From SZUA-36 sp963727635 (GTDB taxonomy: Bacteria; Pseudomonadota; Gammaproteobacteria; Xanthomonadales; SZUA-36): a stretch of 64,000 nucleotides of DNA. Below are positions 55,187 to 64,000 of the stretch, piece after piece (within the stretch, counting starts at the first letter, position 1; each line of letters begins with the position of its first letter). A program made the translations under genes and the position numbers. Below the pieces are notes generated by a model that did no database searches, was not told where the DNA came from, and was given only the letters and a program-made list of their open reading frames with translations. The DNA is taken from contig CAVSHP010000024.1 in assembly GCA_963727635.1 (NCBI GenBank), positions 62,001 through 126,000 of the forward strand, in the 5' to 3' direction.

Positions 55187-56852
55187 AAGTCCGTCTCTGC
55201 CTGATTATTCTTGTTACTGTTTTTAGTCCAGCCGCTGTATGCCGCGCAACCCGGCAAGGCGGCGATCGCCAGCGCCCATTACCTGGCCACCGAGGCCGGG
55301 CACGAGATTCTTGCCAAGGGCGGCAACGCGTTTGATGCGGCGATCGCGGTCAGTTCCGTGCTGGCGGTGGTCGAGCAGACAAGTTCCGGCATCGGCGGTG
55401 GCGCGTTCTGGTTGATTCACCGGGCCTCCGACGGCTTTGAAACCATGATCGACGCGCGTGAAATGGCGCCGGCGCTGGCCACCACGGATATGTACGTGGC
55501 CGCGGATGGTTCGGTCAACCGTGACCTGGCGCTCAACGGCCCGCTGGCTGCGGCGATTCCCGGGGAAGTTGCCGGCTATGTTCACCTCGCCAGCCATTAC
55601 GGAAAACTACCGCTGGCCGTGAGTCTGCAACCGGCCATACGCATCGCCCGCGAGGGTTTCCCGGTTTACACCAAGTTTTACGGCATGTTGCAGCGCTCGG
55701 AGAAAAACATCCGCCGTTGGCCTGCGGCAACGGCCGCTTTCCTGCCGGATGGAAAAATGCCGGAAATGGGTCAGATCATCAAGCTGCCGGAGCTGGCTGT
55801 TGTGCTTGAAAAGATTGCCGCCGAGGGCCGCGACGCCTTCTACAAGGGCGAGATTGCACAGCGCCTGGTCGATGGTGTGAACGCCGCTGGTGGTATCTGG
55901 AGCATGGCTGACCTCGAGGCTTATACCGTCAAAGAGCGTGATCCGATTCGCACCACCTACCAGGGTTACGCACTGGTAACCGCCCCGCCACCATCGTCCG
56001 GGGGTATTGCCATTGCTGAAATCCTGAACATCCTCGATCCCTATGACATTGCAACACTGGGCAAGATACAACGCACCCACTTCGTGGTTGAAGCCATGCG
56101 CCGCGCCTACCGTGACCGGGCGCTTTACCTGGGTGACCCTGACTTCTACCCGGTGCCGGTCAAGATGCTGACCGATCCCGATGTATGCCGCCGGTTTGCG
56201 TGCCGGTATCCTGTTTGACAGGGCCACACCTAGCAGCATGATCCCGGGCCGGGAAAAGTTGCCCGAGGGCACGGATACCTCGCACTTTTCGATCATGGAC
56301 GCAGAGGGCAACCTGGTTTCGGCGACGCTGACGGTCAATACGCCGTTCGGATCGAAGTTTATGGTGCCCGGAACCGGTTTTGTCCTGAACAACGAAATGG
56401 ATGATTTTTCCGCCAAGCCCGGTGAGCCGAACGCATACGGCCTGATTGGCTTTACGGCCAACGAAATTCAGCCGCACAAGCGGCCACTTTCCAGCATGTC
56501 GCCCACCTTTGTGATCGGGCAGCACAGGGAAGCCGTGATCGGCACACCCGGCGGCAGCCAGATCATCACCATGGTGTTGCTCGGCATCCTGGATTTCATG
56601 GATGGCCACGAGCCCGAATCATGGGTGACCCTGCCGCGTTACCATCACCAGTACCTGCCGGATAAAATCTTCGCCGAGCCCGATGCCTTTACCGCGGAAG
56701 AGGTTGCCGCACTTGAAGCCATGGGCTACACGGTGGACGTCAAGGACTATCGTTGGGGTAACATGCAGGGGGTGATGTGGGACAAGCAAACCGGCGAAGT
56801 CACGGCGGCTTCGGATCACCGCAGCGATGCGGGCAAGGCGATCGTTCGCTAG
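55183..56852 (+). pseudogene. ggt: Gamma-glutamyltransferase with two frameshifts
   Basis: Periplasmic autoprocessing enzyme that cleaves gamma-glutamyl bonds of glutathione. Start TTG at 55183, overlapping the ferredoxin stop, begins KVRLCLIILVTVF, then continues in another frame as LVQPLYAAQPGKAAIASAHY (shift within 55211-55228, in the signal peptide). Then ASHYGKLPLAVSLQPAIRIA; a second shift at CCC 56177-56179 leads into MYAAGLRAGILFDRAT and the processing site TDTSHFSIMD, where the second T is the catalytic nucleophile. Length about 555 aa. Errors in assembly are the likeliest cause. Confidence 0.8.
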
Positions 56853-56963
56853 TGCGTGTCAGTTGTTACGCACCGATTCGGCGCCAGGCATGACCGCTGC
56901 GCTATGCATAACGCAGCCCACGGGTAATATTCAAACGGTGCCCAGCACCATACGGAGTCAAGC

Positions 56964-58274
56964 ATGAACAGGATCATTTTGGTTTTTTTTGCATTCATGG
57001 CCATCCTGCCTTCAGCGCAGGCCGGCACCATCACGCCGGATGAAATCGAGCAGGCGGCAGCGGCGGTTCAGCCACAGGTGGTCGAGTGGCGTCGCTGGTT
57101 TCATCAGAACCCGGAGCTGAGCAACCGCGAATTCAACACCTCGAAACATGTCGCCGAGATTCTCCGCGGCATGGGTCTCGAGCCGAAAACCGGTATTGCA
57201 CATACCGGTATCACCGCCATCATCAAAGGTGGCAAGCCGGGTCCACTGGTCGCGATCCGTACCGATATGGACGGTCTGCCGGTGACCGAGCAAACCGGAC
57301 TGCCTTTTGCTTCGACCGTCCGCAGTGAATACAACGGCCAGGAGGTCGGCGTCATGCACGCCTGCGGTCACGATGCGCACATGGCGATGGTGTTGGGTGC
57401 GGCGAAAATACTCAATGACATGAAGGCCGATCTTCCCGGCTCCGTGATGCTGATTTTCCAACCGGCCGAGGAAGGCCCGCCGCGGGTGAGGAAGGCGGTG
57501 CCTCGATGATGCTGGATGAGGGTATTTTCAAAGATCGAATGCCGGCGGCGGTTTTTGGCATGCATGTCGGTATCAGTACGCCCGGTGGGCAGTTTTCGGT
57601 CAGACCCGGCCCGATGATGGCCGCTTCGGATTTCTTCAAGATTGTCGTCAAGGGCAAGCGGAACCCATGGCGCACGGCCCTGGGATGGAGTCGACCCGGT
57701 GGTCATTGCGTCGCAGATCGTGCTCGGTCTGCAGACCATCGCCAGCCGCCAGGTGGATGTCACGCTGGCGCCTTCCATCATCAGCGTCGGGCGTATCAGC
57801 GGCGGTATCCGTTACAACGTCATTCCCGACGAGGTGACAATGGAAGGCACCATCCGCAGCTTCGATCCGGATATGCGGGAATACATCCACACGGCGATTG
57901 AACGCACCGCACGGCTGATCGCCGAGAGCGCCGGTGCGGAAATCGACTTCGAAATCACCCAGGGTCCTCCGGCCTTGAAGAACGACGCCGACCTGACAGC
58001 TTTCGTGATGCCGGCGCTGGAACGTGCCTCCGGCCATCCGGTGCTGTCGGTCCAGCCACAGACCGTGGCCGAGGATTTTGCCGAGTACGCCAGGGTGGCG
58101 CCGGCGGTGTTCGTGTTCCTCGGTAACTGGCCCGAGGAACTCGATCCCAAGACCCAGCCGACCAACCACTCGCCGTTCTTCCAGATGTATGAACCCTACA
58201 TGGAACGCGGTGTAAGCGCCTACGGCCAGATGGTGGTGGATTTTCTGAACGCGCAGGCGGCGGCTGAAAAGTAA
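56964..58274 (+). pseudogene. Exported M20 aminoacylase/hydrolase with two frameshifts
   Basis: Signal peptide (MNRIILVFFAFMAILPSAQA), then an M20D metal-dependent amidohydrolase: WRRWFHQNPELSNREF, RTDMDGLPV, MHACGHDAHMAMVLGAAKIL with metal-binding C, H and D, PAEEGPP, and later the H of THGARPW and VAEDFAEYARVAPAVFVFLG. Frame changes at about 57483 (missing base in CCGCCGCGGG) and about 57660 (CGGAACC). About 436 aa when repaired. Close to HipO/amidohydrolase-like proteins acting on N-acyl or indole-amide substrates. Confidence 0.78.
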
Positions 58275-58279
58275 CTGTA

Positions 58280-59482
58280 ATGAGCGGTCCGCTGCACGGT
58301 ACCCTGGTGCTGGATCTCTCACGGGTGCTGGCCGGTCCGTGGGCCAGCCAGACACTCGCCGACCTCGGTGCACGTGTCATCAAGGTCGAACGCCCGGGCC
58401 GGGGTGACGATACCCGTAGCTGGGGACCGCCCTACCTGGGTTCCGGTGAAAACAGGGAAAGCGCGTATTTCCTATCGGCCAACCGCGGCAAGGAGTCGAT
58501 CGCCATCGATTTCAAGGACCCGCGTGGTCAGGCCGTCATCCTGCAACTGGCCAGAAAAGCAGATATCCTGATCGAAAACTACAAGCCCGGCGGGCTCGAG
58601 GCCTATGGCCTGGATTATGAATCCGTCAGCAAGGTCAACCCGGCCATCGTCTATTGCTCGATCAGCGGTTTTGGACAGACCGGACCCTATGCCAAAAAGC
58701 CCGGCTACGACTTCATGATCCAGGCCATGAGCGGTCTGATGAGTGTCACCGGCACTGAAAAACCCACCAAGGTGGGTGTGGCCGTATCCGACCTGATCAC
58801 CGGTCTGTATGCGGCAACCGGCATTCTCGCCGCATATACGCGGGCACGCGAAACGGGGCAGGGCGAATGGCTCGATATTTCGTTGCTGGACTCCCAACTC
58901 GCTGCGTTGGCCAACCAGGGCATGAACTACCTGGTGACCGGTGAAAGCCCGGGACTGGCGGGTAACGCCCATCCGAATATCGTTCCCTACCAGGTGTTTG
59001 AAACCGCCGATGATCCGATCGTGCTGGCGGTTGGCAACGATGGCCAGTTCGTATCACTGTGCGGGGCCATTGGTCATGATGAACTTGCGTTGGATAGCCG
59101 TTTTGCCAACAACGCCGCCCGTGTTCAAAACAGGACCGAGCTGGTTCCCCTCATCGCCGCCGTACTCCAGCATCACCCGGCGGTGTATTGGCTGAACCTG
59201 TTTGACGAGCACGGTATTCCGGTGGCGCCGGTCAACACGATTGCTCAGGCGTTCGCCGACCCGCACGTGCTGGAACGGCAGACAGTCGTGTCATTGGAGC
59301 GTGCCGGCCTGGGTACCGTGCCCAGTGTGCGTTCACCCATGAACTTGCGGAATCACGTACCGGATGGGCGAAGGGCACCGCCCGCGCTGGGTGATTCAAC
59401 CGGGACAGTGCTGCGCGAAATAGGTCTTGGTGAAGAAGAAATCAAAACGCTGCTCGAGGCGGGCGTCGCCTCGTCGGATTAA
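58280..59482 (+). CDS. Class III CoA transferase (CaiB/BaiF family)
   Basis: 400 aa. Transfers CoA between organic acids. The catalytic aspartate is D171 in GVAVSDLITGLYAATG, equivalent to D169 of formyl-CoA transferase Frc. N-terminal VLDLSRVLAGPWASQTLADL-GARVIKVE and INGF-like YCSISGFGQTGPYAKKPGYD are typical. The substrate pair is unknown. It is the only unbroken large gene in this stretch, 5 bases after the M20 gene, so probably the same operon. Confidence 0.88.
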   Translation: MSGPLHGTLVLDLSRVLAGPWASQTLADLGARVIKVERPGRGDDTRSWGPPYLGSGENRESAYFLSANRGKESIAIDFKDPRGQAVILQLARKADILIENYKPGGLEAYGLDYESVSKVNPAIVYCSISGFGQTGPYAKKPGYDFMIQAMSGLMSVTGTEKPTKVGVAVSDLITGLYAATGILAAYTRARETGQGEWLDISLLDSQLAALANQGMNYLVTGESPGLAGNAHPNIVPYQVFETADDPIVLAVGNDGQFVSLCGAIGHDELALDSRFANNAARVQNRTELVPLIAAVLQHHPAVYWLNLFDEHGIPVAPVNTIAQAFADPHVLERQTVVSLERAGLGTVPSVRSPMNLRNHVPDGRRAPPALGDSTGTVLREIGLGEEEIKTLLEAGVASSD

Positions 59483-59502
59483 CGTTCACCAGTGCCTGTA
59501 GG

Positions 59503-59685
59503 TCAGTGACTTTCGCGCCACAACAGCCAGGCAATTGCCGCGGGTACGATTGTACCGCCCACGCTTGCCCATTGCGGAAGATTCCATCCACCCACGGTCA
59601 CATCGACAGCGTAAATCAGTCTTAAAACGTGTGCGATGGCAACCAGGGTTAACAGCAGTATTGCGAGAATTGATCCAATTTTCAT
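59503..59685 (-). CDS. Small two-helix membrane protein, 60 aa
   Basis: ATG at 59685 with AGAGGCCAG upstream; MKIGSILAILLLTLVAIAHV, a second segment SVGGTIVPAAIAWLLW and WRESH at the end. Two membrane helices joined by VDVTVGGWNLPQWA. A recurrent, unnamed small protein type in Gammaproteobacteria as far as I can judge; no function known. Confidence 0.6.
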   Translation of the reverse strand: MKIGSILAILLLTLVAIAHVLRLIYAVDVTVGGWNLPQWASVGGTIVPAAIAWLLWRESH

Positions 59686-59845
59686 CTTGCTGGCCTCTAA
59701 ACGACTTTACGAACAGATTCACTTATCATATATCAAGTCTATATCAATCAATTGGCCACAAAGTTTGTTGACCCCAACGTGCGGTGACCACGCGCAATCA
59801 CCAGTATACGCCGGTGAATTGCACAAAAACGTCCGGTTTGTTAGC

Positions 59846-59874
59846 CAAAAAAAAGCCCGGATGACACCGGGCTT
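59846..59874 (-). terminator. Rho-independent terminator of the amidohydrolase pair
   Basis: Minus strand AAAGCCCGG-TGTCAT-CCGGGCTTTTTTTT, about 20 bases past the stop at 59896. A GTATACGCCGGTGAATT phrase just to its left resembles part of the tRNA-Phe repeat flanks. Confidence 0.88.
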
Positions 59875-59895
59875 TGGTTTTCATACTGACCTGAA

Positions 59896-61145
59896 TCAGG
59901 GCTTGATATACGCCCTCGGCATATCCGGGTGTTGTGGCAGATAACGGTCCCTCAGCTTTGTCTGGCGTGACACCATCGGGATCAGCTTGCCATCGATGAT
60001 GACGATTTCGGCGGCGCTGGTGACTTCCAGCGGGTCACCACTCCATAACACCACGTTGGCCGGCATGTCCGCTTTGATTTTGCCTTGCTGGTCGGCGACG
60101 CCGAATATTTTGGCCGGATTGACCGTCAATGCAGCAATACCCTCTTCGTGCGGCAGACCGTAGGATACCGCGTTGCCCGCCATCTGCCGTTGCTTGCGGG
60201 CGTTGTGTGTCTCACCGCCGCTGATGGCGATGACAACACCGGCTGCCTCCAGCATTGCTGCATTGTTCAGACGCGACCCAGGCTGTCGAAATTGGAAGGC
60301 AGATTGTCGAGCGGATTGAGCAATACCGGTACCTTTGCCGCCGCCAGTTCACGCGCGACCATCCACGCTTCCCTGCCACCCGAAATGACCAGGTCGAAAC
60401 CGTATTTCTCTGCGAAGCGGATGGTTTCGAGGATGTCGCTGGCGCGGTCGACATTGAAGACCACCTTGCCGCCGGTGACGTAGGAGGACAGGGTTCCGCG
60501 TCCGGCGCGTGTCAACAGCGCGGTCTCGGTCGATGTCGGCGGGCTGTCCGCTTCCTGCATCGCCTGGTGCAGCAACATCCACTGGGCGGCACGCGAACCG
60601 CCGCTCAAGCTGCTGGCGTCCCGGCCAACGTTGATAAACAGCACGGGACTGCCAAAAAAGCTTTGGTAGCCGCCGTCAAGACGGACCATCTGCCCCTGGC
60701 CGCCAAAGATCGAGCCCTCGGTGTCCGCACCCAGCAACGTAAAGGTAAAGCCCTCGATACGGGTGACCGGTATCACGCTGGAGTTGGGGTTATAGGCCGG
60801 TACGACATCAAACTCGGGGCGCATTTCATTCAGCGCCAGGCCGGAGTCGGTGGATTCCTCAACGGCCGGGATCTCGGTGATGCCAATGGCGGTAATCCCG
60901 GCAAAGAACCCCGGAGTCAGCGCTTTGCCTTCGGCGTCGAAGACAGCCACGTCATCCTTGGGTACCGGCAGATTTTTGCCGATGCGCTGGATCTTGCCCG
61001 CGGAGATGAAAACATCGGTGTTTTCCAGCATACCGTCCGCAGTCATGGTGTGTACGTTGGCACCACGGATCATGATGGCGTCGGCCTGTGCGGCAATGGA
61101 AAAGGTGGCCATGCAGCCGATCAAAAGTGTTTTAAAAGTTTTCAT
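59896..61145 (-). pseudogene. Amidohydrolase-like protein lacking metal ligands, one frameshift
   Basis: Signal peptide (MKTFKTLLIGCMATFSIAAQ), then an amidohydrolase fold of about 416 aa ending YLPQHPDMPRAYIKP. Where the paralogue has the metal motif DVHSH, this protein has ALTPGFFAGITAIGITEIPA, with no H-x-H, and NPLDNLPSN replaces the paralogue's HCYRADE. It looks catalytically dead. One missing base near 60275-60280 breaks the frame. Its ATG overlaps the stop of the upstream paralogue (ATGA), so both are co-translated; a heteromeric pair is likely. Confidence 0.75.
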
Positions 61146-62510
61146 TGCAACACCTCCTGCAGTTGGCCCAGCTCAAAATCGGAAACCGGTTGCAGGTCCG
61201 GGTCTTCGCGGTCATAGACCAGTGCGCCATCGATATAAACGTGGTCGGCCTTGGCATAGACACTGAAAGGGTTACCGTTCCAGAGGACGACATCGGCCAT
61301 TTTCCCCGCTTCCAGTGAACCGGTGTACTTATCGACCCCCAGCGACTTGGCGGCATTTGAGGTGATCCAGGCAATGGCGTGTTCCGGCGTAATGTTCATA
61401 CCCACCCGGTTACCGCTGGCCATGGCCTTGGCGGCCTCCTGGTTCAAACGCTGAATACCTTCGGCGTCATCCGAGTGCACGATGGCGCAGCTACCCTTGG
61501 GCCGGTCCACGATTGCGATGTTTTCCTGGATACCGTCATAGGCTTCCATCTTGAAGCCCCACCAGTCCGCCCACAAAGCGCCGCAGACCCCTTTTTCAGC
61601 CAGTGTGTCGGCGATCTTGTAGGCTTCCACGCCGTGGTGAAAGGTGCCGACCTTGTAATGGAACTCATCCGCCATGTCGAGGATGGTTATCATCTCGTCG
61701 GCGCGGTAGCAGTGCATGTGAACGATGATCTCGCCTTTGAGCACACCGGCCAGGGTTTCCAGTCTCAGGTCGCGCTTGGGTGGCTTTGCATCATCTTTGT
61801 TCTCGGCGACTTTCTTCTCGTAGGCCGCCCAGTCATCGATGTACTGCTGTGCTTCGATCCACTGCGCGCGGTAAACGGCCATGTTGCCCATGCGGGTTGA
61901 CGGGCATCTGCTTGCGTTCGCCATAGACGCGTTTGGGGTTTTCACCACAGGCCATTTTCAGACCATAGGGGGCGCCGGGAAACTTCATGCCCTGGTAGCT
62001 GGTGCTATAGACATTCTTCAGGGTTACGCCACGGCCGCCGATCAGGTTACCCGAGCCCGGCAGGACCTGCAGCGTGGTGATACCACCAGCGAGTGCGCGG
62101 GAAAACCCCGGATCCTGCGGCCAGATACTGTGTTCGGCCCAGACATTCGCGGTCGTCGGACTGGTCATTTCGTTACCGTCAGAAAGTGCTTTGACATTGG
62201 GGCTCGCGTACACGCCGAGGTGGGAATGAACATCGATAATGCCGGGTGTGACCCAGCGGCCCTTGGCGTCGATGGTGGTCACACCGGCGGGCGCCTCACC
62301 CTTGCCGACAAAGACAATTTTGCCATCTGACAACAACAGGCTGGCGTCATCCAGACGCTCGCCGGTACCGGTCAGGATGGTGGCGTGGGTAATCAGCGTG
62401 GGTTTCGACGGCAGCGGCGCGTAGGTCGACGGATAGTCTTCGGCCCACGCACTGCCCACCGGTAACGTCAGCAGCGCTGGCAGCAAGGCCAACAGGGTTC
62501 TATAGCGCAT
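61142..62510 (-). pseudogene. Exported metal-dependent amidohydrolase, one frameshift
   Basis: Signal peptide (MRYRTLLALLPALLTLPVGS), then VTPGIIDVHSHLGVYASP with the H-x-H pair, VHMHCYRADEMITILDM, TFHHGVEAYK and HSDDAEGIQRL as further ligands, and LEAGKMADVVLWNGNPFSV near the end: an imidazolonepropionase/prolidase-like amidohydrolase of about 455 aa. One extra base in GGG at about 61901-61903 breaks the frame at ERKQMP / STRMGNMAVYRAQW. First gene of the two-gene operon; a substrate such as a dipeptide is inference only. Confidence 0.78.
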
Positions 62511-62662
62511 CAGGTTTCCTTCAAAAGAGGTGTAAAGACAGGCATGTTAACAAACGACAGGAAACTTGCCTACGTGTAAAACACGGAAGTCAGCGGTATG
62601 CAGGAGTTATCTCCCGTATGTTGGTGTAAATGGACGGCGCTTGCCGGTATCATCCACACGCA

Positions 62663-63337
62663 ATGAACACAAGCACGCAACAGCAGGCAGTCGCGTTGCC
62701 CGATGACCTCACGGGGTGGATCGAGTCAAGCCTGGCGTCCGGGTCAAATGTCCTTGCGACCTCGAACCAGGGTATCGTGCTGTTGTTCGAAGGCGACGGT
62801 CGGAAGCTGGTGATAAAGTCAGCCATGGGGCGCGGCCCGCTGCGCAAGGCGCGGCAGGCGACACTTGAACGCGAGTATGCGGCTTACAAGCGATTAGAAG
62901 GTGTCGAGGGTGTACCGGCCTGTTACGGATTGCTCGAAGGCCGTTACCTGGTGATGGAATTTATCGACGGCATACGTTACCGCAAGGCCGAGTGGCAGGA
63001 CCGTGATCAATGGTTTGCACAACTGCTCGAGGTGATCCGTGCTTTTCATGCCCGCGGCGTCAGCCACGGCGATCTGAAATCCAAGAACAACATGATCGTG
63101 GGCAAGGATCAGAAGCCCTACATCATCGATTTTGGAACCACGTTCATACACCGGGACGGCTTTCATCCGCTGAATAATTATCTCTTTGAGTACGGCAAAC
63201 GCCTGGACATCAACGCCTGGGTCAAACACAAGTATCACGGCCGCTACAAGAACGCTTCCGCAGAGGACCAGGCTTTGCTCAACTATTCAAAACTCGAATG
63301 GGTGGTCCGGAAACTGCGTGGCCGGCCGATGCACTAG
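62663..63337 (+). CDS. RIO/LPS-kinase-like protein kinase fold
   Basis: 224 aa from the ATG at 62663. A compact kinase: a strand with K in KLVIKSAMG, LEREYAAYKRLEGV, VMEFIDGIRY, the catalytic loop HGDLKSKNNMIV (H-x-D-x-K-x2-N-N) and YIIDFGTTF in place of DFG. The length and the HGDLKxxN loop suit lipopolysaccharide core kinases (Kdo/Hep kinases) or RIO-like kinases. Substrate unknown. An in-frame upstream start at 62630 is less likely. It diverges from the amidohydrolase operon. Confidence 0.75.
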   Translation: MNTSTQQQAVALPDDLTGWIESSLASGSNVLATSNQGIVLLFEGDGRKLVIKSAMGRGPLRKARQATLEREYAAYKRLEGVEGVPACYGLLEGRYLVMEFIDGIRYRKAEWQDRDQWFAQLLEVIRAFHARGVSHGDLKSKNNMIVGKDQKPYIIDFGTTFIHRDGFHPLNNYLFEYGKRLDINAWVKHKYHGRYKNASAEDQALLNYSKLEWVVRKLRGRPMH

Positions 63338-63397
63338 CTTTAAATTCTAGCAATCTTGTATGAATTTTGGTGGTTTCGTTTGAGTCCGCACGCTCAA

Positions 63398-63589
63398 CAG
63401 GCCGGGTGGTATTCACTGCCCAGGCTTATCCGGGCCTGCGGGCTTCCCTCAGCCAGGATTTCGCCTGATCGGGATCGCGCTGGCGGTACATCCCTGTACC
63501 GTCAGCACTCGATTTTCATCCTGAAAATCACCCCGGGCGAAATCCCTGTCTTCGGCGGATAAATGGGCAGTGAATACCACCCGGCCTGC
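63398..63589. repeat. Large nested palindrome
   Basis: Perfect 25-base outer arms at 63398-63422 and 63565-63589 (CAGGCCGGGTGGTATTCACT at the outer end) enclose inner pairs TTATCCG/CGGATAA, GGATTTCGCC/GGCGAAATCC and a central GGTACA-TCCC-TGTACC stem. The TACATCCCTGTA centre also occurs in the loop of copy B. No terminal repeats of the IS4 type are seen. Lies between the kinase gene and the epimerase end. Confidence 0.85.
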
Positions 63590-63692
63590 TGAGCTCTTCA
63601 GCTGAAAGGTGTGCACCTTCGTAAGTTCAGCTATTTCCCGATGTTGCCTGGCCCAGGTGTATACAACGTTGCTGGAATTGACATCTTGCCCT

Positions 63693-64000
63693 TACGGTGT
63701 TTTCCCGGCAGCCCCGAGGTTATTGCGACAATGGCTGGCAAGGATTTCAAGACCCTGCGCGATACTGATCTTCGGGGTGTAGGCCAGGTCCCGTTTGGCG
63801 GCCGAAATGTCAAACCAGTGCGCGGTGGACAGGTGTACCGCCGACCAGCGTGTCAGTGGCGGGTCCGACTTGATGCCAAACAGCTTCCAGCCGTTCTCGA
63901 TGAGTGTTCCGGCCGCGATTGCAAGCCGCGGGGAAATGGGCTGGATATCGACCGTGACACCTGCGGCCTTCAGCAGGCCACCGATGATGTAGCCCTGCGT
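63693..64000 (-). CDS. NAD-dependent epimerase/3-beta-HSD-like protein (C-terminal part)
   Basis: Only the last 102 residues are in the window: TQGYIIGGLLKAAGVTVDIQ ... DPPLTRWSAVHLSTAHWFDI and AAKRDLAYTPKISIAQGLEI, then AGKTP and the stop. This is the C-terminal part of an extended SDR such as OleD-like or 3-beta-hydroxysteroid dehydrogenase-like proteins (the KRDLAYxPK phrase is typical). The active site and start lie to the right of the window. Confidence 0.7.

Overview
The window reads as a chromosomal contig from a gammaproteobacterium, most likely an uncultured marine or sediment lineage. The evidence is gene order and gene content: hemN next to an Anr/FNR regulator, rsmD divergent from ftsY, mutY followed by yggX, coaD followed by a YfhL-type ferredoxin, a B12-riboswitch-controlled BtuB receptor, and an IPTL-CTERM sorted protein. 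No genus can be named from the sequence alone.

Layout. 0-9.7 kb: hemN (5' end cut by the window edge), an oxygen-sensing FNR-type regulator, a 2-hydroxyacid dehydrogenase, beta-carbonic anhydrase, btuB with its cobalamin riboswitch, an acyl-CoA ligase and a membrane-anchored GST-like protein. 9.7-26.9 kb: metabolic and envelope genes (KDPG aldolase, alpha/beta hydrolases, an AsmA-like protein, a secreted endonuclease I, a DUF547 protein, MscS, SDR and AKR oxidoreductases, an OmpA lipoprotein, two methyltransferases, a zinc deacylase-like protein, a GST). 27-39.4 kb: an amidohydrolase, a ChaN-like protein, a Baeyer-Villiger-type flavoprotein, a two-gene ABC exporter, a DUF1254 lipoprotein, a hemerythrin and a slipin. 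39.8-40.5 kb: a small cluster of divergent tRNA genes next to a very strong promoter and a candidate structured RNA. 42-44.8 kb: cytochrome b, a membrane LuxR regulator and an IS4-family insertion sequence. 44.8-51.2 kb: accessory region in which the 3' part of tRNA-Phe is repeated, each copy with a conserved flank, dividing the DNA into cargo blocks (IPTL-CTERM protein; two TerC-family genes; higBA plus small genes). 51.2-64 kb: housekeeping block (yggX, mutY, ftsY, rsmD, coaD, ferredoxin, ggt, an M20 peptidase, a CoA transferase, a pair of amidohydrolases, a RIO/LPS-type kinase and the end of an epimerase-like gene).

Two structural themes are not explained by ordinary genes. First, a family of small elements (about 190-480 bp, at about 3.8, 10.4, 11.6 and 23.7 kb, plus a solo end at 42.15 kb) shares the terminal inverted repeats of the resident IS4-family element and contains large hairpins. 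The hairpin arms differ between copies but always pair, while the roughly 50-base loop is conserved; several ends lie within about 15 bases of a gene's stop codon. Second, tandem partial tRNA-Phe copies lie without any visible integrase, suggesting stacked, trans-mobilised integrative units.

Many conserved genes between 27 and 29 kb and between 51 and 62.5 kb (mutY, rsmD, coaD, ggt, M20 peptidase, several amidohydrolases) carry one to three single-base frameshifts, mostly at short homopolymers. Because essential genes are hit, indel errors in the assembly are a better explanation than gene decay, and reconstructed spans are given below.
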